The notes under the pieces: generated by a model | Seen by the model: the letters and a program-made list of their open reading frames with translations, nothing else | Told to the model about the DNA's origin: nothing | The model's database searches: none | Made by a program: the position numbers and the translations under genes | Source: Bordetella pertussis 18323 | Lineage (GTDB): Bacteria; Pseudomonadota; Gammaproteobacteria; Burkholderiales; Burkholderiaceae_B | DNA length: 64,000 nt | Assembly (NCBI RefSeq): GCF_000306945.1 | Contig: NC_018518.1 | Location: forward strand, 434,001-498,000 | Reading direction: 5' to 3' | Shown here: positions 27,677-35,927 of the stretch, in pieces | Position numbering within the stretch: position 1 is the stretch's first letter | How the letters are laid out: each line of letters opens with the position of its first letter

Positions 27677-29518
27677 TCACGCCTGCGGGCTCGGGGACTC
27701 CGGCAAGGGCGGCTCCTCGTACCACTGGCCGTCGGCCAGCATCATGCGATGATGGCCATGGCCGGCCGGCATCATGGGAAAGCAGTTCTCCTGCTCGGCC
27801 ACCGCCACGTCGAGGAAGTAGGGACCAGGGTGTTCGAGGCAGGCCGCCAGCGCGGCATCCAGGTCCTGCGGCCGCTCCACGCGCGCCGCGCCCCAGCCGA
27901 AGGCGCGCGCCAGCGCCACGAAATCCGGTAGCGACGCGTTGTAGCTGTGGCTGTAGCGCCCGCCATGGATCAACTCCTGCCACTGGCGCACCATGCCCAT
28001 GTAGCCGTTGTTGCACAGCACGATCTTGACCGGCACATCGTGCTGCATGGCGGTGGACAACTCCTGGATGTTCATCAGCACCGACGCGTCGCCGCTGACG
28101 CACACCACGGTCTTGCCGGGATGCGCGATCTGCGCGCCGATCGCCGCCGGCACGCCGTAGCCCATGGTGCCCGCGCCGCCCGAGGTCAGCCAGCGATTGG
28201 GACGGTCGAAGCGCAGGTACTGCGCGGCCCACATCTGGTGCTGGCCCACATCGGTCGACACGATGGCGTCGCGTCCGTCCAGCGCCGCGCCCAGGCGGTG
28301 CATGAGATGCTGCGGCAGGATCTCGTCGGCCGCCGGCGTGTACGCCAGGCAGTCCCGGGCGCGCCAGGTGTCGATACGCTGCCACCAGGGCCCCAGCCGC
28401 TGCGCCGGCAGCGGGCTTGCCGCCAGTTCGTCGCGCAGCGCCTGCACCAGCGGCAGGCAGTCGCCCACCAGGGCGACGTCCACGCGCACGACCTTGTTGA
28501 TCGACGCCGGATCGATGTCGATGTGGATCTTGCGCGCATGCGGACAGAACTCGGACAGCTTGCCGGTAATGCGATCGTCGAAGCGCACGCCGATGCACAC
28601 GACCAGATCGGCGTTGTGCATGGCCAGGTTGGCCTCCAGAGTGCCGTGCATGCCCAGCATGCCCACGAACTGCGGATCCGAGGCGGGAAACGCGCCCAGT
28701 CCCATCAGGGTCAGCGTGCAGGGCGCGCCGCTCTGGCGCACCAGCTCGGTGAACGCGGCGCAAGCCTGCGGCCCCGAATTGACCAGGCCGCCGCCGCCGT
28801 AGAAAACCGGCCGGCGCGCCTGCGCCAGCAGCGCCGCGGCGCGCCGCACCGCACCCTGCGGCACCCGTGTGGCGGCCTTGCCGCCCTGGCGCCGTGCGCG
28901 CAGCGCCGCCAACTGCCTGCGCGCCGGATCGGCCTCGCCCTGCGGCGCGTCCGCCGGGCTGGCCAGCTGGATGTCTTTCGGAAAATCCACCAGCACCGGA
29001 CCGGGACGTCCCTGGCGCGTCAGGTCGAAGGCGCGGCCCACCACCTCGGCCACGTCCTGGACCGCGCGAATCTGCGTATTCCACTTGGTGACCGAGCGCG
29101 AAATGCCGATGGCGTCGCATTCCTGGAACGCGTCGGTGCCGATCGCCGCGGTCGAGACCTGGCCGCTGATGCACAGCACCGGCACCGAATCGCACATGGC
29201 GTCCAGCAGACCCGAAGTGGTGTTGGCCATGCCCGGCCCCGAGGTGACGAACACCACGCCCGGCCTGCCGGTGGTGCGCGCGTAGCCTTCCGCCGCGTGT
29301 ACCGCGGCCTGTTCATGACGCACCAGCACATGCCGCAAGCGCGGCTCGGCGTACAAAGCGTCGTATAGCGGCAACACGGCGCCGCCCGGATAGCCGAACA
29401 CCGTATCGACGCCACGCTCGATCAGGGTGTGCAGGAGTATCTTCGCGCCATTGACGGCGGCCGCGTGTTCGACTTGCTGAAGGGCGGAAAGCGTGGAGGT
29501 ATGCAGACGGTCGTTCAT
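27677..29518 (-). CDS. acetolactate synthase large-subunit-like thiamine-diphosphate enzyme
   Basis: This is a 613-residue ThDP enzyme of the IlvB type, which joins two pyruvates (or pyruvate and 2-oxobutyrate) in branched-chain amino-acid synthesis. Motifs are [31 protein letters not shown] with the Glu that activates the cofactor, [12 protein letters not shown], and the metal/ThDP motif [14 protein letters not shown]...NNGYMG. No small regulatory subunit gene (ilvN) lies nearby, so it may be a stand-alone or catabolic paralogue rather than the main biosynthetic enzyme. Either Met, at 29527 or 29518, could start it. It is divergent from an Lrp/AsnC regulator, its probable regulator. Confidence 0.8.
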   Translation of the reverse strand: MNDRLHTSTLSALQQVEHAAAVNGAKILLHTLIERGVDTVFGYPGGAVLPLYDALYAEPRLRHVLVRHEQAAVHAAEGYARTTGRPGVVFVTSGPGMANTTSGLLDAMCDSVPVLCISGQVSTAAIGTDAFQECDAIGISRSVTKWNTQIRAVQDVAEVVGRAFDLTRQGRPGPVLVDFPKDIQLASPADAPQGEADPARRQLAALRARRQGGKAATRVPQGAVRRAAALLAQARRPVFYGGGGLVNSGPQACAAFTELVRQSGAPCTLTLMGLGAFPASDPQFVGMLGMHGTLEANLAMHNADLVVCIGVRFDDRITGKLSEFCPHARKIHIDIDPASINKVVRVDVALVGDCLPLVQALRDELAASPLPAQRLGPWWQRIDTWRARDCLAYTPAADEILPQHLMHRLGAALDGRDAIVSTDVGQHQMWAAQYLRFDRPNRWLTSGGAGTMGYGVPAAIGAQIAHPGKTVVCVSGDASVLMNIQELSTAMQHDVPVKIVLCNNGYMGMVRQWQELIHGGRYSHSYNASLPDFVALARAFGWGAARVERPQDLDAALAACLEHPGPYFLDVAVAEQENCFPMMPAGHGHHRMMLADGQWYEEPPLPESPSPQA

Positions 29519-29531
29519 GCTGACCATCTTA

Positions 29532-29579
29532 TGGGGTTTTAGGAAGAATACTTATCTTCTTTTCCAACAAATACCCCAA
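29532..29579. promoter_or_regulatory. AT-rich divergent control region with inverted repeat
   Basis: TGGGGTTTT (29532-29540) and its near-complement AAATACCCCA (about 29569-29578) flank an imperfect palindrome, GAAGAATACTTATCTTC. It separates the acetolactate-synthase-like gene from the Lrp/AsnC gene. Lrp-family regulators bind such AT-rich degenerate palindromes next to their own genes, so this is the likely operator. Confidence 0.4.
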
Positions 29580-29620
29580 ATCGCAGTAAATTAGCCCATG
29601 TTTTTCATCCGATTTAGAAA

Positions 29621-30097
29621 ATGAAACTGGACAAGTTCGATCTGGCGATTTTGAAGGCCCTGCAGGACAACGCGCGCGCCAGCCTCAACGATATCGGCGC
29701 GGCGGTCGGCCTGTCGTCCACCCCGTGCTGGAATCGCATCAAGCGCATGGAAGGCGCCGGCATCATACGCGGCTATACGGTCGACATCGACCCCGCCAGC
29801 ATCGGCTTTACCGATACCGTCATCGTGCATGTCACGCTGGAAAGCCACAGCGAGGAAACGCTCTACGAGTTCGGGCGCGCGCTGGCGCAGATCCCCGAAG
29901 TGCTGGAAGCCTTCCTGGTCTCGGGCGATTACGATTACTACATACGCATCGCGGTACGCGATACGCGCGATTACGAGCGGCTGCTGCACGAACGTCTCTA
30001 TCGCATTCCGGGCATCCGGCACAGCAAGTCCTGCTTCGTGCTGCGCAGCCTGAAGGAAACCCGGCTGCCGCTCACGCCGCCGCCCGAGCAGGCATGA
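29621..30097 (+). CDS. Lrp/AsnC-family transcriptional regulator
   Basis: This 158-residue protein has an N-terminal winged helix-turn-helix (LDKFDLAILKALQDN, then LNDIGAAVGLSSTPCWNRIKRME as the recognition region) and a C-terminal RAM domain (TVIVHVTLESHS, SGDYDYYIRIAV) for oligomerisation and amino-acid binding. It is divergent from the acetolactate-synthase-like gene, which it probably regulates in response to an amino acid. The bestrophin-like gene is convergent with it. Confidence 0.88.
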   Translation: MKLDKFDLAILKALQDNARASLNDIGAAVGLSSTPCWNRIKRMEGAGIIRGYTVDIDPASIGFTDTVIVHVTLESHSEETLYEFGRALAQIPEVLEAFLVSGDYDYYIRIAVRDTRDYERLLHERLYRIPGIRHSKSCFVLRSLKETRLPLTPPPEQA

Positions 30098-30113
30098 CGC
30101 CGCGCCAGGCCGT

Positions 30114-31034
30114 TCAGGTCAGCACATAGCCGCGCGGCAACAAGGGCGCGGGCAGGGGATGGGCACCCAGGCCCTCGAGCAGGTCGATTTCGAGATCGCG
30201 CGCCAGCGCGGCCAGCGGCAGGTCGTTCTCGGCCAGGCCGAACGGCTCCTCCAGCTCATCGCCCAAGGCATCCAGGCCGAAGAACGTGTAGGCGACGAAC
30301 GCCACCGCCAACGGTGTCAGCGGCCCCAGCGTGCCCACCAGGCCGAACGGCAGCAGCAGGCAGAACAGCCAGGCCGTCCGATGCAGCAGCAGCGAATACG
30401 CGAACGGCGTGGGCGTGGTCTTGATGCGCTCGCAGGCCGCCTGCACTTGCGCGCAGGCCAGCACGCGTTGCTGCAACCCCTGGTACACCACCTCGCCATA
30501 GCGGCGCTGCGGCCCGCCTTCGTGCAGGTCGCCGGTCACGGCGCGCAGGATGGCATCGGGCACGTTGCGGTGGCCGGCCAGCGCCATGCTTTCGGCGTCC
30601 GGCAGCCAGGGGCGCGCGGCGGTCAAGGGATCGCCGCCGCGCAGGCGCGCGACCAGCGCATGATTGAAGCCGATCAGGCGGCGCACGATACGCGCCTGGC
30701 GCGGCGCGTCGGCCGCGCCGGACAACACGGCCGCAGTCTCGCGCGCGAGGCTGCGGCACTGCGCGCTCAATTCGGCCCATTGCTTGCGGGCCTCCCACCA
30801 GCGGTCGTAGCAGACGTTGTTGCGAAAACCCAGGAACACCGACAGGGCCAGGCCGAACAGCGAAAAGGGCACGGCATTGAGGTGGCCGGGCGCGAACCAC
30901 TGGCGCGCGTGCAGCCACGCAACGACACAGGACAACGCGACGATGACGGCAACCTTGGCGGCAATGTGCGGAATGACGGAGCCGCGCAAAATGAACAGCA
31001 GGCCCCAGGCGGTAGGGCGCGGACGGACAATCAT
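30114..31034 (-). CDS. bestrophin-family (RFP-TM/UPF0187) chloride channel-like protein
   Basis: This 306-residue membrane protein resembles bacterial bestrophins such as YneE. The N-terminal MIVRPRPTAWGLLFILRGSV, then the two-helix segment ending FLGFRNNVCYDRWWEARKQW, is the family hallmark, and LLPFGLVGTLGPLTPL lies in the later membrane part. Family members form pentameric anion channels. The ATG at 31034 matches the family N-terminus; an upstream in-frame start would add 12 unrelated residues and overlap the opposite promoter. Confidence 0.82.
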   Translation of the reverse strand: MIVRPRPTAWGLLFILRGSVIPHIAAKVAVIVALSCVVAWLHARQWFAPGHLNAVPFSLFGLALSVFLGFRNNVCYDRWWEARKQWAELSAQCRSLARETAAVLSGAADAPRQARIVRRLIGFNHALVARLRGGDPLTAARPWLPDAESMALAGHRNVPDAILRAVTGDLHEGGPQRRYGEVVYQGLQQRVLACAQVQAACERIKTTPTPFAYSLLLHRTAWLFCLLLPFGLVGTLGPLTPLAVAFVAYTFFGLDALGDELEEPFGLAENDLPLAALARDLEIDLLEGLGAHPLPAPLLPRGYVLT

Positions 31035-31101
31035 GACAATCTGGCTACAACGGAACTTCGGCAACCACAACTATAGCCTGTGAAGCGCGCGGCGCCGTCG
31101 A

Positions 31102-31107
31102 TATAAT
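31102..31107 (+). promoter_or_regulatory. perfect -10 element upstream of the SET-domain gene
   Basis: TATAAT stands 33 bases before the ATG at 31141. The -35 is poor (TGTGAA at 31079-31084 with 17-base spacing). Confidence 0.45.
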
Positions 31108-31140
31108 GGCCCGCTTGCCCGCCCACGCCTTTTGCGTCCT

Positions 31141-31641
31141 ATGACCGAGATCATCAAACCCTGGCACTCCGTGCGCCGCTCCAGGCTGCACGGCAACGGC
31201 GTCTTCGCGACGCGCAAGATCCCGGCCGGCACCCGCATCATCGAATACGGCGGCAAGCGCATCAGCGCCGAAGAAGCCGATCGCCGGCACCCCACCAATC
31301 CGGACGATCCGTTCCATACCTTCTTCTTCTCGCTGAGTTCCGGCCGCGTCATCGACGGCGGCGACGAAGGCAACGACGCGCGCTGGATCAACCACTCGTG
31401 CGACCCCAACTGCGAAGCGCAGGAAGGCCGCCACGGCAAGCGCGTCTATATCGTGGCGCTGCGCGATATCGCGCGCGGCGAAGAGCTGTTCTACGACTAC
31501 GGCCTGGTGCTCGACGGCAGGATCACCAGGAAGCTGAAAGAAGGCTACCGCTGCCTGTGCGGGACGACGCCGTGCCGCGGCACCATGCTGGCCCTGCCCG
31601 AGAAGAAAAAGACCAAGGCCAGGAGCGCCGAAAAGGCCTAA
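31141..31641 (+). CDS. SET-domain protein-lysine methyltransferase-like protein
   Basis: This 166-residue protein is essentially one SET domain, which transfers methyl from S-adenosylmethionine to lysine. The landmarks are SRLHGNGVFATRKIPAGTRIIEY at the start, the cofactor motif RWINHSCDPNCEA, the catalytic-Tyr region GEELFYDYG, and a post-SET zinc-binding CLCGTTPCRG. A basic tail ends the protein. SET proteins are mostly eukaryotic; bacterial ones are scattered and their targets mostly unknown. The gene stands alone between a bestrophin-like gene (divergent) and the FMN riboswitch. Confidence 0.82.
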   Translation: MTEIIKPWHSVRRSRLHGNGVFATRKIPAGTRIIEYGGKRISAEEADRRHPTNPDDPFHTFFFSLSSGRVIDGGDEGNDARWINHSCDPNCEAQEGRHGKRVYIVALRDIARGEELFYDYGLVLDGRITRKLKEGYRCLCGTTPCRGTMLALPEKKKTKARSAEKA

Positions 31642-31680
31642 GGCCGACAGGGTCTGTCGGGCGCCGCATCGCAATCGGCG

Positions 31681-31686
31681 TACAAT
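31681..31686 (+). promoter_or_regulatory. -10 element (TACAAT) for the riboswitch-ribB transcript
   Basis: TACAAT lies about 70 bases upstream of the riboswitch; no good -35 is seen. Confidence 0.35.
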
Positions 31687-31756
31687 GGACCGGCCGCAGC
31701 AATGCGGTACAGGGCCGGCGGCGCCGCAAAGCACCGTCCGTCCCCAAGCAGTACGT

Positions 31757-31899
31757 CTTCAGGGCGGGGTGCAATTCCCCACCGGCGGTATGCCACGCAA
31801 TGTGGCGAGCCCGCGAGCGCCCTGCGTTGGCAACAGCGCAGGGGTCAGCAGACCTGGTGAGATGCCAGGGCCGACGGTCATAGTCCGGATGAGAGAAGA
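31757..31899 (+). ncRNA. FMN riboswitch (RFN element)
   Basis: The conserved RFN blocks appear in order: GGGCGGGGTGCAATTCCCC, ACCGGCGGTATGCC, AGCCCGCGAGCG, GGTCAGCAGACCTGGTGAGA, and GGCCGACGGTCATAGTCC with GGATGAGAGAAG closing the aptamer. It lies 115 bases upstream of ribB and senses FMN to repress riboflavin synthesis. Downstream, AACGTTTTTCGC and GCGAGAGCGTT could pair across a T-rich loop and hide the GAGAG Shine-Dalgarno just before the ribB ATG, which would suit translational control; that part is inferred. Confidence 0.93.
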
Positions 31900-32014
31900 T
31901 GTGCCGGCACTTTCCCGCCAGACGGGCGCTCGCGCGCCTGCGCGGTATTGCGTTTGGCTGTCGATTTAGCCCTGAAACGTTTTTCGCCATTTCCTTTTTT
32001 GCGAGAGCGTTTCA

Positions 32015-32707
32015 ATGTCCAACGTCGTTCCCACCCCTGTTTTCCCCCTGTTCGCCCAGCCTTTCGCCACGCGCCTGGAGCGCGCCCTGCAGCACCTGCG
32101 CATCGGCCGCCCCGTCATCCTGATGGACGATTTCGATCGCGAGAACGAAGCCGACCTGATCGTCGCGGCCGACAAGCTGACCGTGCCCGTCATGGCGCAA
32201 CTGATCCGCGACGGCAGCGGCATCGTGTGCCTGTGCCTGCCGGGCGAAACCCTCGACCGCCTGGAGCTGCCGCCCATGGTCGACAGCAACCGCAGCCGGT
32301 ACTCGACGGCCTTTACGGTGTCCATCGAGGCACGCGAAGGCGTGACCACCGGCGTGTCGGCGGTCGATCGCGTCACCACCATCCGTGCCGCCATCGCGCC
32401 GGGCGCGCGCAGCGGCGACGTGGTCAGCCCCGGACACGTATTCCCGCTGCGCGCGCAGCCAGGCGGTGTGCTGACGCGGCGCGGCCACACCGAAGGCTCG
32501 GTGGACCTGGCGGCCCTGGCGGGCCTGCGCCCGGCCGGCGTGCTGTGCGAACTGATGAATGCCGACGGCACGATGATGCGCGGCGCGTCGCTCGAGCGCT
32601 ACGCCGCCAAAGAAGGCCTGGTCGCCCTGGCCATCGACGAACTGGCGGCGCATCTGCAAGCGCGTGGCGCCACCGGCGCGCCGGCCGAACTGGCCGTCGC
32701 CGCCTGA
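32015..32707 (+). CDS. ribB: 3,4-dihydroxy-2-butanone 4-phosphate synthase
   Basis: It converts ribulose 5-phosphate to dihydroxybutanone phosphate plus formate, one of the two riboflavin precursors. The 230-residue single-domain protein shows [19 protein letters not shown] with the metal-binding acidic residues, [18 protein letters not shown], and SPGHVFPL...[12 protein letters not shown]. It lacks a GTP cyclohydrolase II domain, so it is RibB rather than RibBA. An FMN riboswitch precedes it. The gene fragment after it, on the opposite strand, is cut by IS481. Confidence 0.92.
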   Translation: MSNVVPTPVFPLFAQPFATRLERALQHLRIGRPVILMDDFDRENEADLIVAADKLTVPVMAQLIRDGSGIVCLCLPGETLDRLELPPMVDSNRSRYSTAFTVSIEAREGVTTGVSAVDRVTTIRAAIAPGARSGDVVSPGHVFPLRAQPGGVLTRRGHTEGSVDLAALAGLRPAGVLCELMNADGTMMRGASLERYAAKEGLVALAIDELAAHLQARGATGAPAELAVAA

Positions 32708-32720
32708 GGCGCGCGAGCCG

Positions 32721-32918
32721 TCAAGACGTCGACGCACGTGCCTGCGCCGCCATGGCGGCCAGGCACTGCACAGCGTCGCCGGCCACCACGCGGGCGGTGC
32801 ACGCCAGCATCAGATTGAGATTCAGGCCGAAGTCCTCGACCGTGTAGCCCTGCGCGTCCACGTGACGCGACGGGTCGTGCGGCGCGCGTCTTGCGCCAAG
32901 CTGCTCGACCAGGCTAGC
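32721..32918 (-). pseudogene. 3' remnant of an unidentified gene cut by IS481 copy 1
   Basis: On the minus strand an open frame runs out of the IS481 edge and stops at 32721-32723, giving about 65 residues with natural composition (HVDAQGYTVEDFGLNLNLML, then CTARVVAGDAVQCLAAM). The 5' part is not present on the other side of the IS, where a coxG fragment begins instead. I do not recognise the family. Confidence 0.5.
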
Positions 32919-33961
32919 TGTGAAGATTCAATAGGTTGTATGCATGGTTCATCCGAACCGGATTTGAGAAACTGGAAATCGCCACCCCCCCAGTTCACTC
33001 AAGGAGCCCGGCCGGATGAACACCCATAAGCATGCCCGATTGACCTTCCTACGTCGACTCGAAATGGTCCAGCAATTGATCGCCCATCAAGTTTGTGTGC
33101 CTGAAGCGGCCCGCGCCTATGGGGTCACCGCGCCGACTGTGCGCAAATGGCTGGGCCGCTTCCTGGCTCAGGGCCAGGCGGGCTTGGCCGATGCGTCCTC
33201 GCGCCCGACGGTCTCGCCCCGAGCGATTGCGCCGGCCAAGGCGCTGGCTATCGTGGAGCTGCGCCGCAAGCGGCTGACCCAAGCGCGCATCGCCCAGGCG
33301 CTGGGCGTGTCAGCCAGCACCGTCAGCCGCGTCCTGGCCCGCGCCGGTCTGTCGCACCTGGCCGACCTGGAGCCGGCCGAGCCGGTGGTGCGCTACGAGC
33401 ATCAGGCCCCCGGCGATCTGCTGCACATCGACATCAAGAAGCTGGGACGTATCCAGCGCCCTGGCCACCGGGTCACGGGCAACCGACGCGATACCGTTGA
33501 GGGGGCCGGCTGGGACTTCGTCTTCGTGGCCATCGATGACCACGCCCGCGTGGCCTTCACCGACATCCACCCCGACGAGCGCTTCCCCAGCGCCGTCCAG
33601 TTCCTCAAGGACGCAGTGGCCTACTACCAGCGCCTGGGCGTGACCATCCAGCGCTTGCTCACCGACAATGGCTCGGCCTTTCGCAGCCGCGCCTTCGCCG
33701 CGCTGTGCCATGAGCTGGGCATCAAGCACCGCTTTACCCGACCTTACCGCCCACAGACCAATGGCAAGGCCGAACGCTTCATCCAGTCGGCCTTGCGTGA
33801 GTGGGCTTACGCTCACACCTACCAGAACTCCCAACACCGAGCCGATGCCATGAAATCCTGGCTACACCACTACAACTGGCATCGACCCCACCAAGGCATC
33901 GGGCGCGCTGTACCCATCTCCAGACTCAACCTGGACGAATACAACCTATTGACAGTTCACA
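32919..33961 (+). mobile_element. IS481, copy 1 (mismatched flanks)
   Basis: The element is 1043 bases. The left end TGTGAAGATTCAATAGG and the right end read inward as TGTGAACTGTCAATAGG form imperfect inverted repeats matching at 20 of the first 23 positions. The left flank is GCTAGC but the right flank is CCTACC, so there is no proper target duplication. The genes on either side are different broken genes. The copy therefore marks a rearrangement junction or deletion endpoint rather than a simple insertion. Confidence 0.95.
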
Positions 33962-34014
33962 CCTACCGAGTACGAACTGGTGGTGCGCGCCAAGGTGGCC
34001 GGCCTGGAGACTGA
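33016..34014 (+). CDS. IS481 transposase, read-through form
   Basis: This DDE transposase has an N-terminal helix-turn-helix (EAARAYGVTAPTVRKWLGRF), a second HTH around IAQALGVSASTVSR, and an rve catalytic core with Asp in HIDIKKLG, Asp in LLTDNGSAF and Glu in NGKAERF. The other three copies end TVH plus one residue and a TAG taken from the flanking CTAG. Here the right flank lacks CTAG, so the protein continues 17 residues beyond TVH (TYRVRTGGA...) into coxG DNA in another frame and is 332 residues long. Confidence 0.9.
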   Translation: MNTHKHARLTFLRRLEMVQQLIAHQVCVPEAARAYGVTAPTVRKWLGRFLAQGQAGLADASSRPTVSPRAIAPAKALAIVELRRKRLTQARIAQALGVSASTVSRVLARAGLSHLADLEPAEPVVRYEHQAPGDLLHIDIKKLGRIQRPGHRVTGNRRDTVEGAGWDFVFVAIDDHARVAFTDIHPDERFPSAVQFLKDAVAYYQRLGVTIQRLLTDNGSAFRSRAFAALCHELGIKHRFTRPYRPQTNGKAERFIQSALREWAYAHTYQNSQHRADAMKSWLHHYNWHRPHQGIGRAVPISRLNLDEYNLLTVHTYRVRTGGARQGGRPGD

Positions 34015-34411
34015 TTACCAGGGCGAGATCCTGCTTTCTGATCTGGATCCTCCCCATTCCTGTACCGTTGCCTTCGAAGGCAAGGGGCTGGCCAGCGGCC
34101 TGGCTATCGGTACCGCCCAGGTCAACCTGAGCCCCAAGGACGACGGGACGCGCCTGAGCTATACGGTGGCGGCCATGGCCGGCGGCAAGCTGGCCGAGCT
34201 GGGCGAATCGACCATCATGAAGGCCGGCAACAAGATCGTGGAGAAGTTCTTCGCCGCGTTCATCGACCATATGGCCGGCCAGCCCCGCCTGGCGCCGTCA
34301 CCGCCGCCGCCGGAGCCCGAACCGCGCGGCCTGACCAATTCGCGCTGGTCCTGGGCGGTTGCGCTGTGCGTGGTGCTGGTGATTCTGGGATATCACACCT
34401 TCTTCAAATAG
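33962..34411 (+). pseudogene. coxG-like (CO dehydrogenase subunit G, SRPBCC) gene lacking its 5' end
   Basis: The frame begins at the IS481 edge with TEYELVVRAKVAGLETDYQG, an internal CoxG stretch, and continues through SFEGKG-like TVAFEGKGLASG and LSYTVAAMAGGKLAELG to a proline-rich linker and a C-terminal membrane helix (SWAVALCVVLVILGYHTFF). CoxG proteins are membrane-anchored lipid-binding-fold proteins tied to molybdenum hydroxylases. Roughly the first 45-50 residues and the start codon are missing. A GTG at 33980 could in principle start a shortened product, but without a Shine-Dalgarno this is doubtful. Confidence 0.8.
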
Positions 34412-34449
34412 GCAGCAAGAATCGGTGTTTTCCCTAGGTTGGCGGTGCT

Positions 34450-35912
34450 ATGCTTGAGAGCATGAGCGCGCCGCCTACTCAAGACCCAGAAATTACGACG
34501 ACAACTCAAGAATCCCCCCATTCTCGGCGCGATTTGTTACGAGCGATGGCGGGCGTGTCCGCCACCGTGGTGCTGGTGGCGTTCGACTCGACCATTGTCA
34601 CGACCACGCTGCCACGCGTGGCGGCCGCGCTCAACGGGATGGCGTTGTACGCGTGGGTCGGCACGGCCTATCTGTTGGCGACCGCCGCCTCGATCCTGAT
34701 TTTCGGCCGGCTGGGCGATATGTACGGCCGCAAACCCCTGATGCTGGTGTCGGTGTCGCTGGTGGCGCTGGGCTCGATCGCCTGCGGCCTGGCGCAGAGC
34801 ATGCCGCAGCTGATCGCGTTCCGGACCCTGCAGGGCATAGGCGGGGGCATGATGATCGCGACGGCATTCGCCGCCCCGTCGGACCTGTTTCCCGACGCCG
34901 GCCAGCGGGTGCGCTGGATGGCGCTGGTGTCGGCGACGTTCGCGATGGCCAGCGGGATAGGCCCCGTGCTGGGCGGCGCGGCCACGCAGGCGCTGGGCTG
35001 GCGCGCGGCGTTTTTCATTTCGCCGCTGGCCGCGGTGGCGGCGTTGTTTCTGCTGGCGCGCTATTTCCCCCGCATCCGGCCGGCGCAGACGGCCAGCCGC
35101 CGCATCGACTGGGTGGGCGGCCTGTTGCTGATCGTGGTGGTGGGCGCGCCGCTGGCGGCCATCGAACTGGCTTTCGCGCCTGGCGATGGCGCCCATCCGC
35201 GCGTGGCGCTGGCGCTGGCGGTGGCCGGAATCGCCGCGGTGGCGCTGCTGGTGCCTATCGAGCGTCGCGTACGGTCCCCTATTTTCCCCCTGCGCGTGCT
35301 GGCCGGCCTCGAACCCCGGCTGCTGAACCTGGCTGCGGTGGCGGTGGGCGCGACGATGTTCATCCTGATTTTCTACAGTCCGCTGCTGCTGCAGCACGAG
35401 CTGGATTATTCCCCGAGCTGGATTACTCCCCGAGCGAGGCGGGACTGCTGCTGACGCCGCTGGTGGCGGCGATTTCGTTCGGCAGTATCATCAATGGCCG
35501 CCTGTTTCCCAAGCAGACCGAGCCGCAGCGCCTGATGGTGTTCGGCAGCTGCCTGCTGGCGGCCGGTTCCGCCATGATGCTGGCCGTGAGCGCCGGGACG
35601 TCGGCCTGGTGGATCGTGGCGGCATTCTTCGTCAACGGCACGGCGCTGGGATTCCTGCTGCCGAACCTGACGCTGTTCATGCAGATGCTCAGCGAACGGC
35701 GTGACGTGGGGGTGGCCTCGGCGCTGGTGCAGACCACCCGCGCCATGGGCAGCGCCGCCGGCACGGCTCTGGTGGGTATCGCGATTTCGCACAGTTCGGT
35801 GCTCGATGGGGTGCGTGCCGGCCTGATTCTCTGTGTGCTGCTGTCGCTGTTCAGCGCCGTGGTGGCGCACCGCGTGAAAATGAAGAACGTCGCGGCCACG
35901 CCCGCCGCCTGA
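34450..35912 (+). pseudogene. MFS (DHA2-type) drug transporter, frameshifted by a 17-bp tandem duplication
   Basis: A 14-helix-type exporter frame begins at 34450 (or Met 34462) with TVVLVAFDSTIVTTTLPRVAA and the MFS loop GRLGDMYGRKPLM. At 35401-35434 the 17 bases encoding LDYSPS are present twice (one T/C difference), which shifts the frame; the upstream reading stops at 35454. The rest, SEAGLLLTPLVAAISFG to the end at 35912, continues in the other frame. Removing one repeat restores a single protein of about 480 residues, so loss of function may be reversible. Confidence 0.85.
35401..35434. repeat. 17-bp tandem duplication causing the MFS frameshift
   Basis: CTGGATTATTCCCCGAG (35401-35417) is followed immediately by CTGGATTACTCCCCGAG (35418-35434), differing at one base. 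The duplication is not a multiple of three. Confidence 0.95.
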
Positions 35913-35927
35913 CCTGGAACTGATCCC

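Noticed and set aside
34450..35912. Two separate MFS genes instead of one broken gene
   Set aside because: The two frames together make one continuous 14-helix transporter and the break coincides exactly with a 17-bp tandem duplication.
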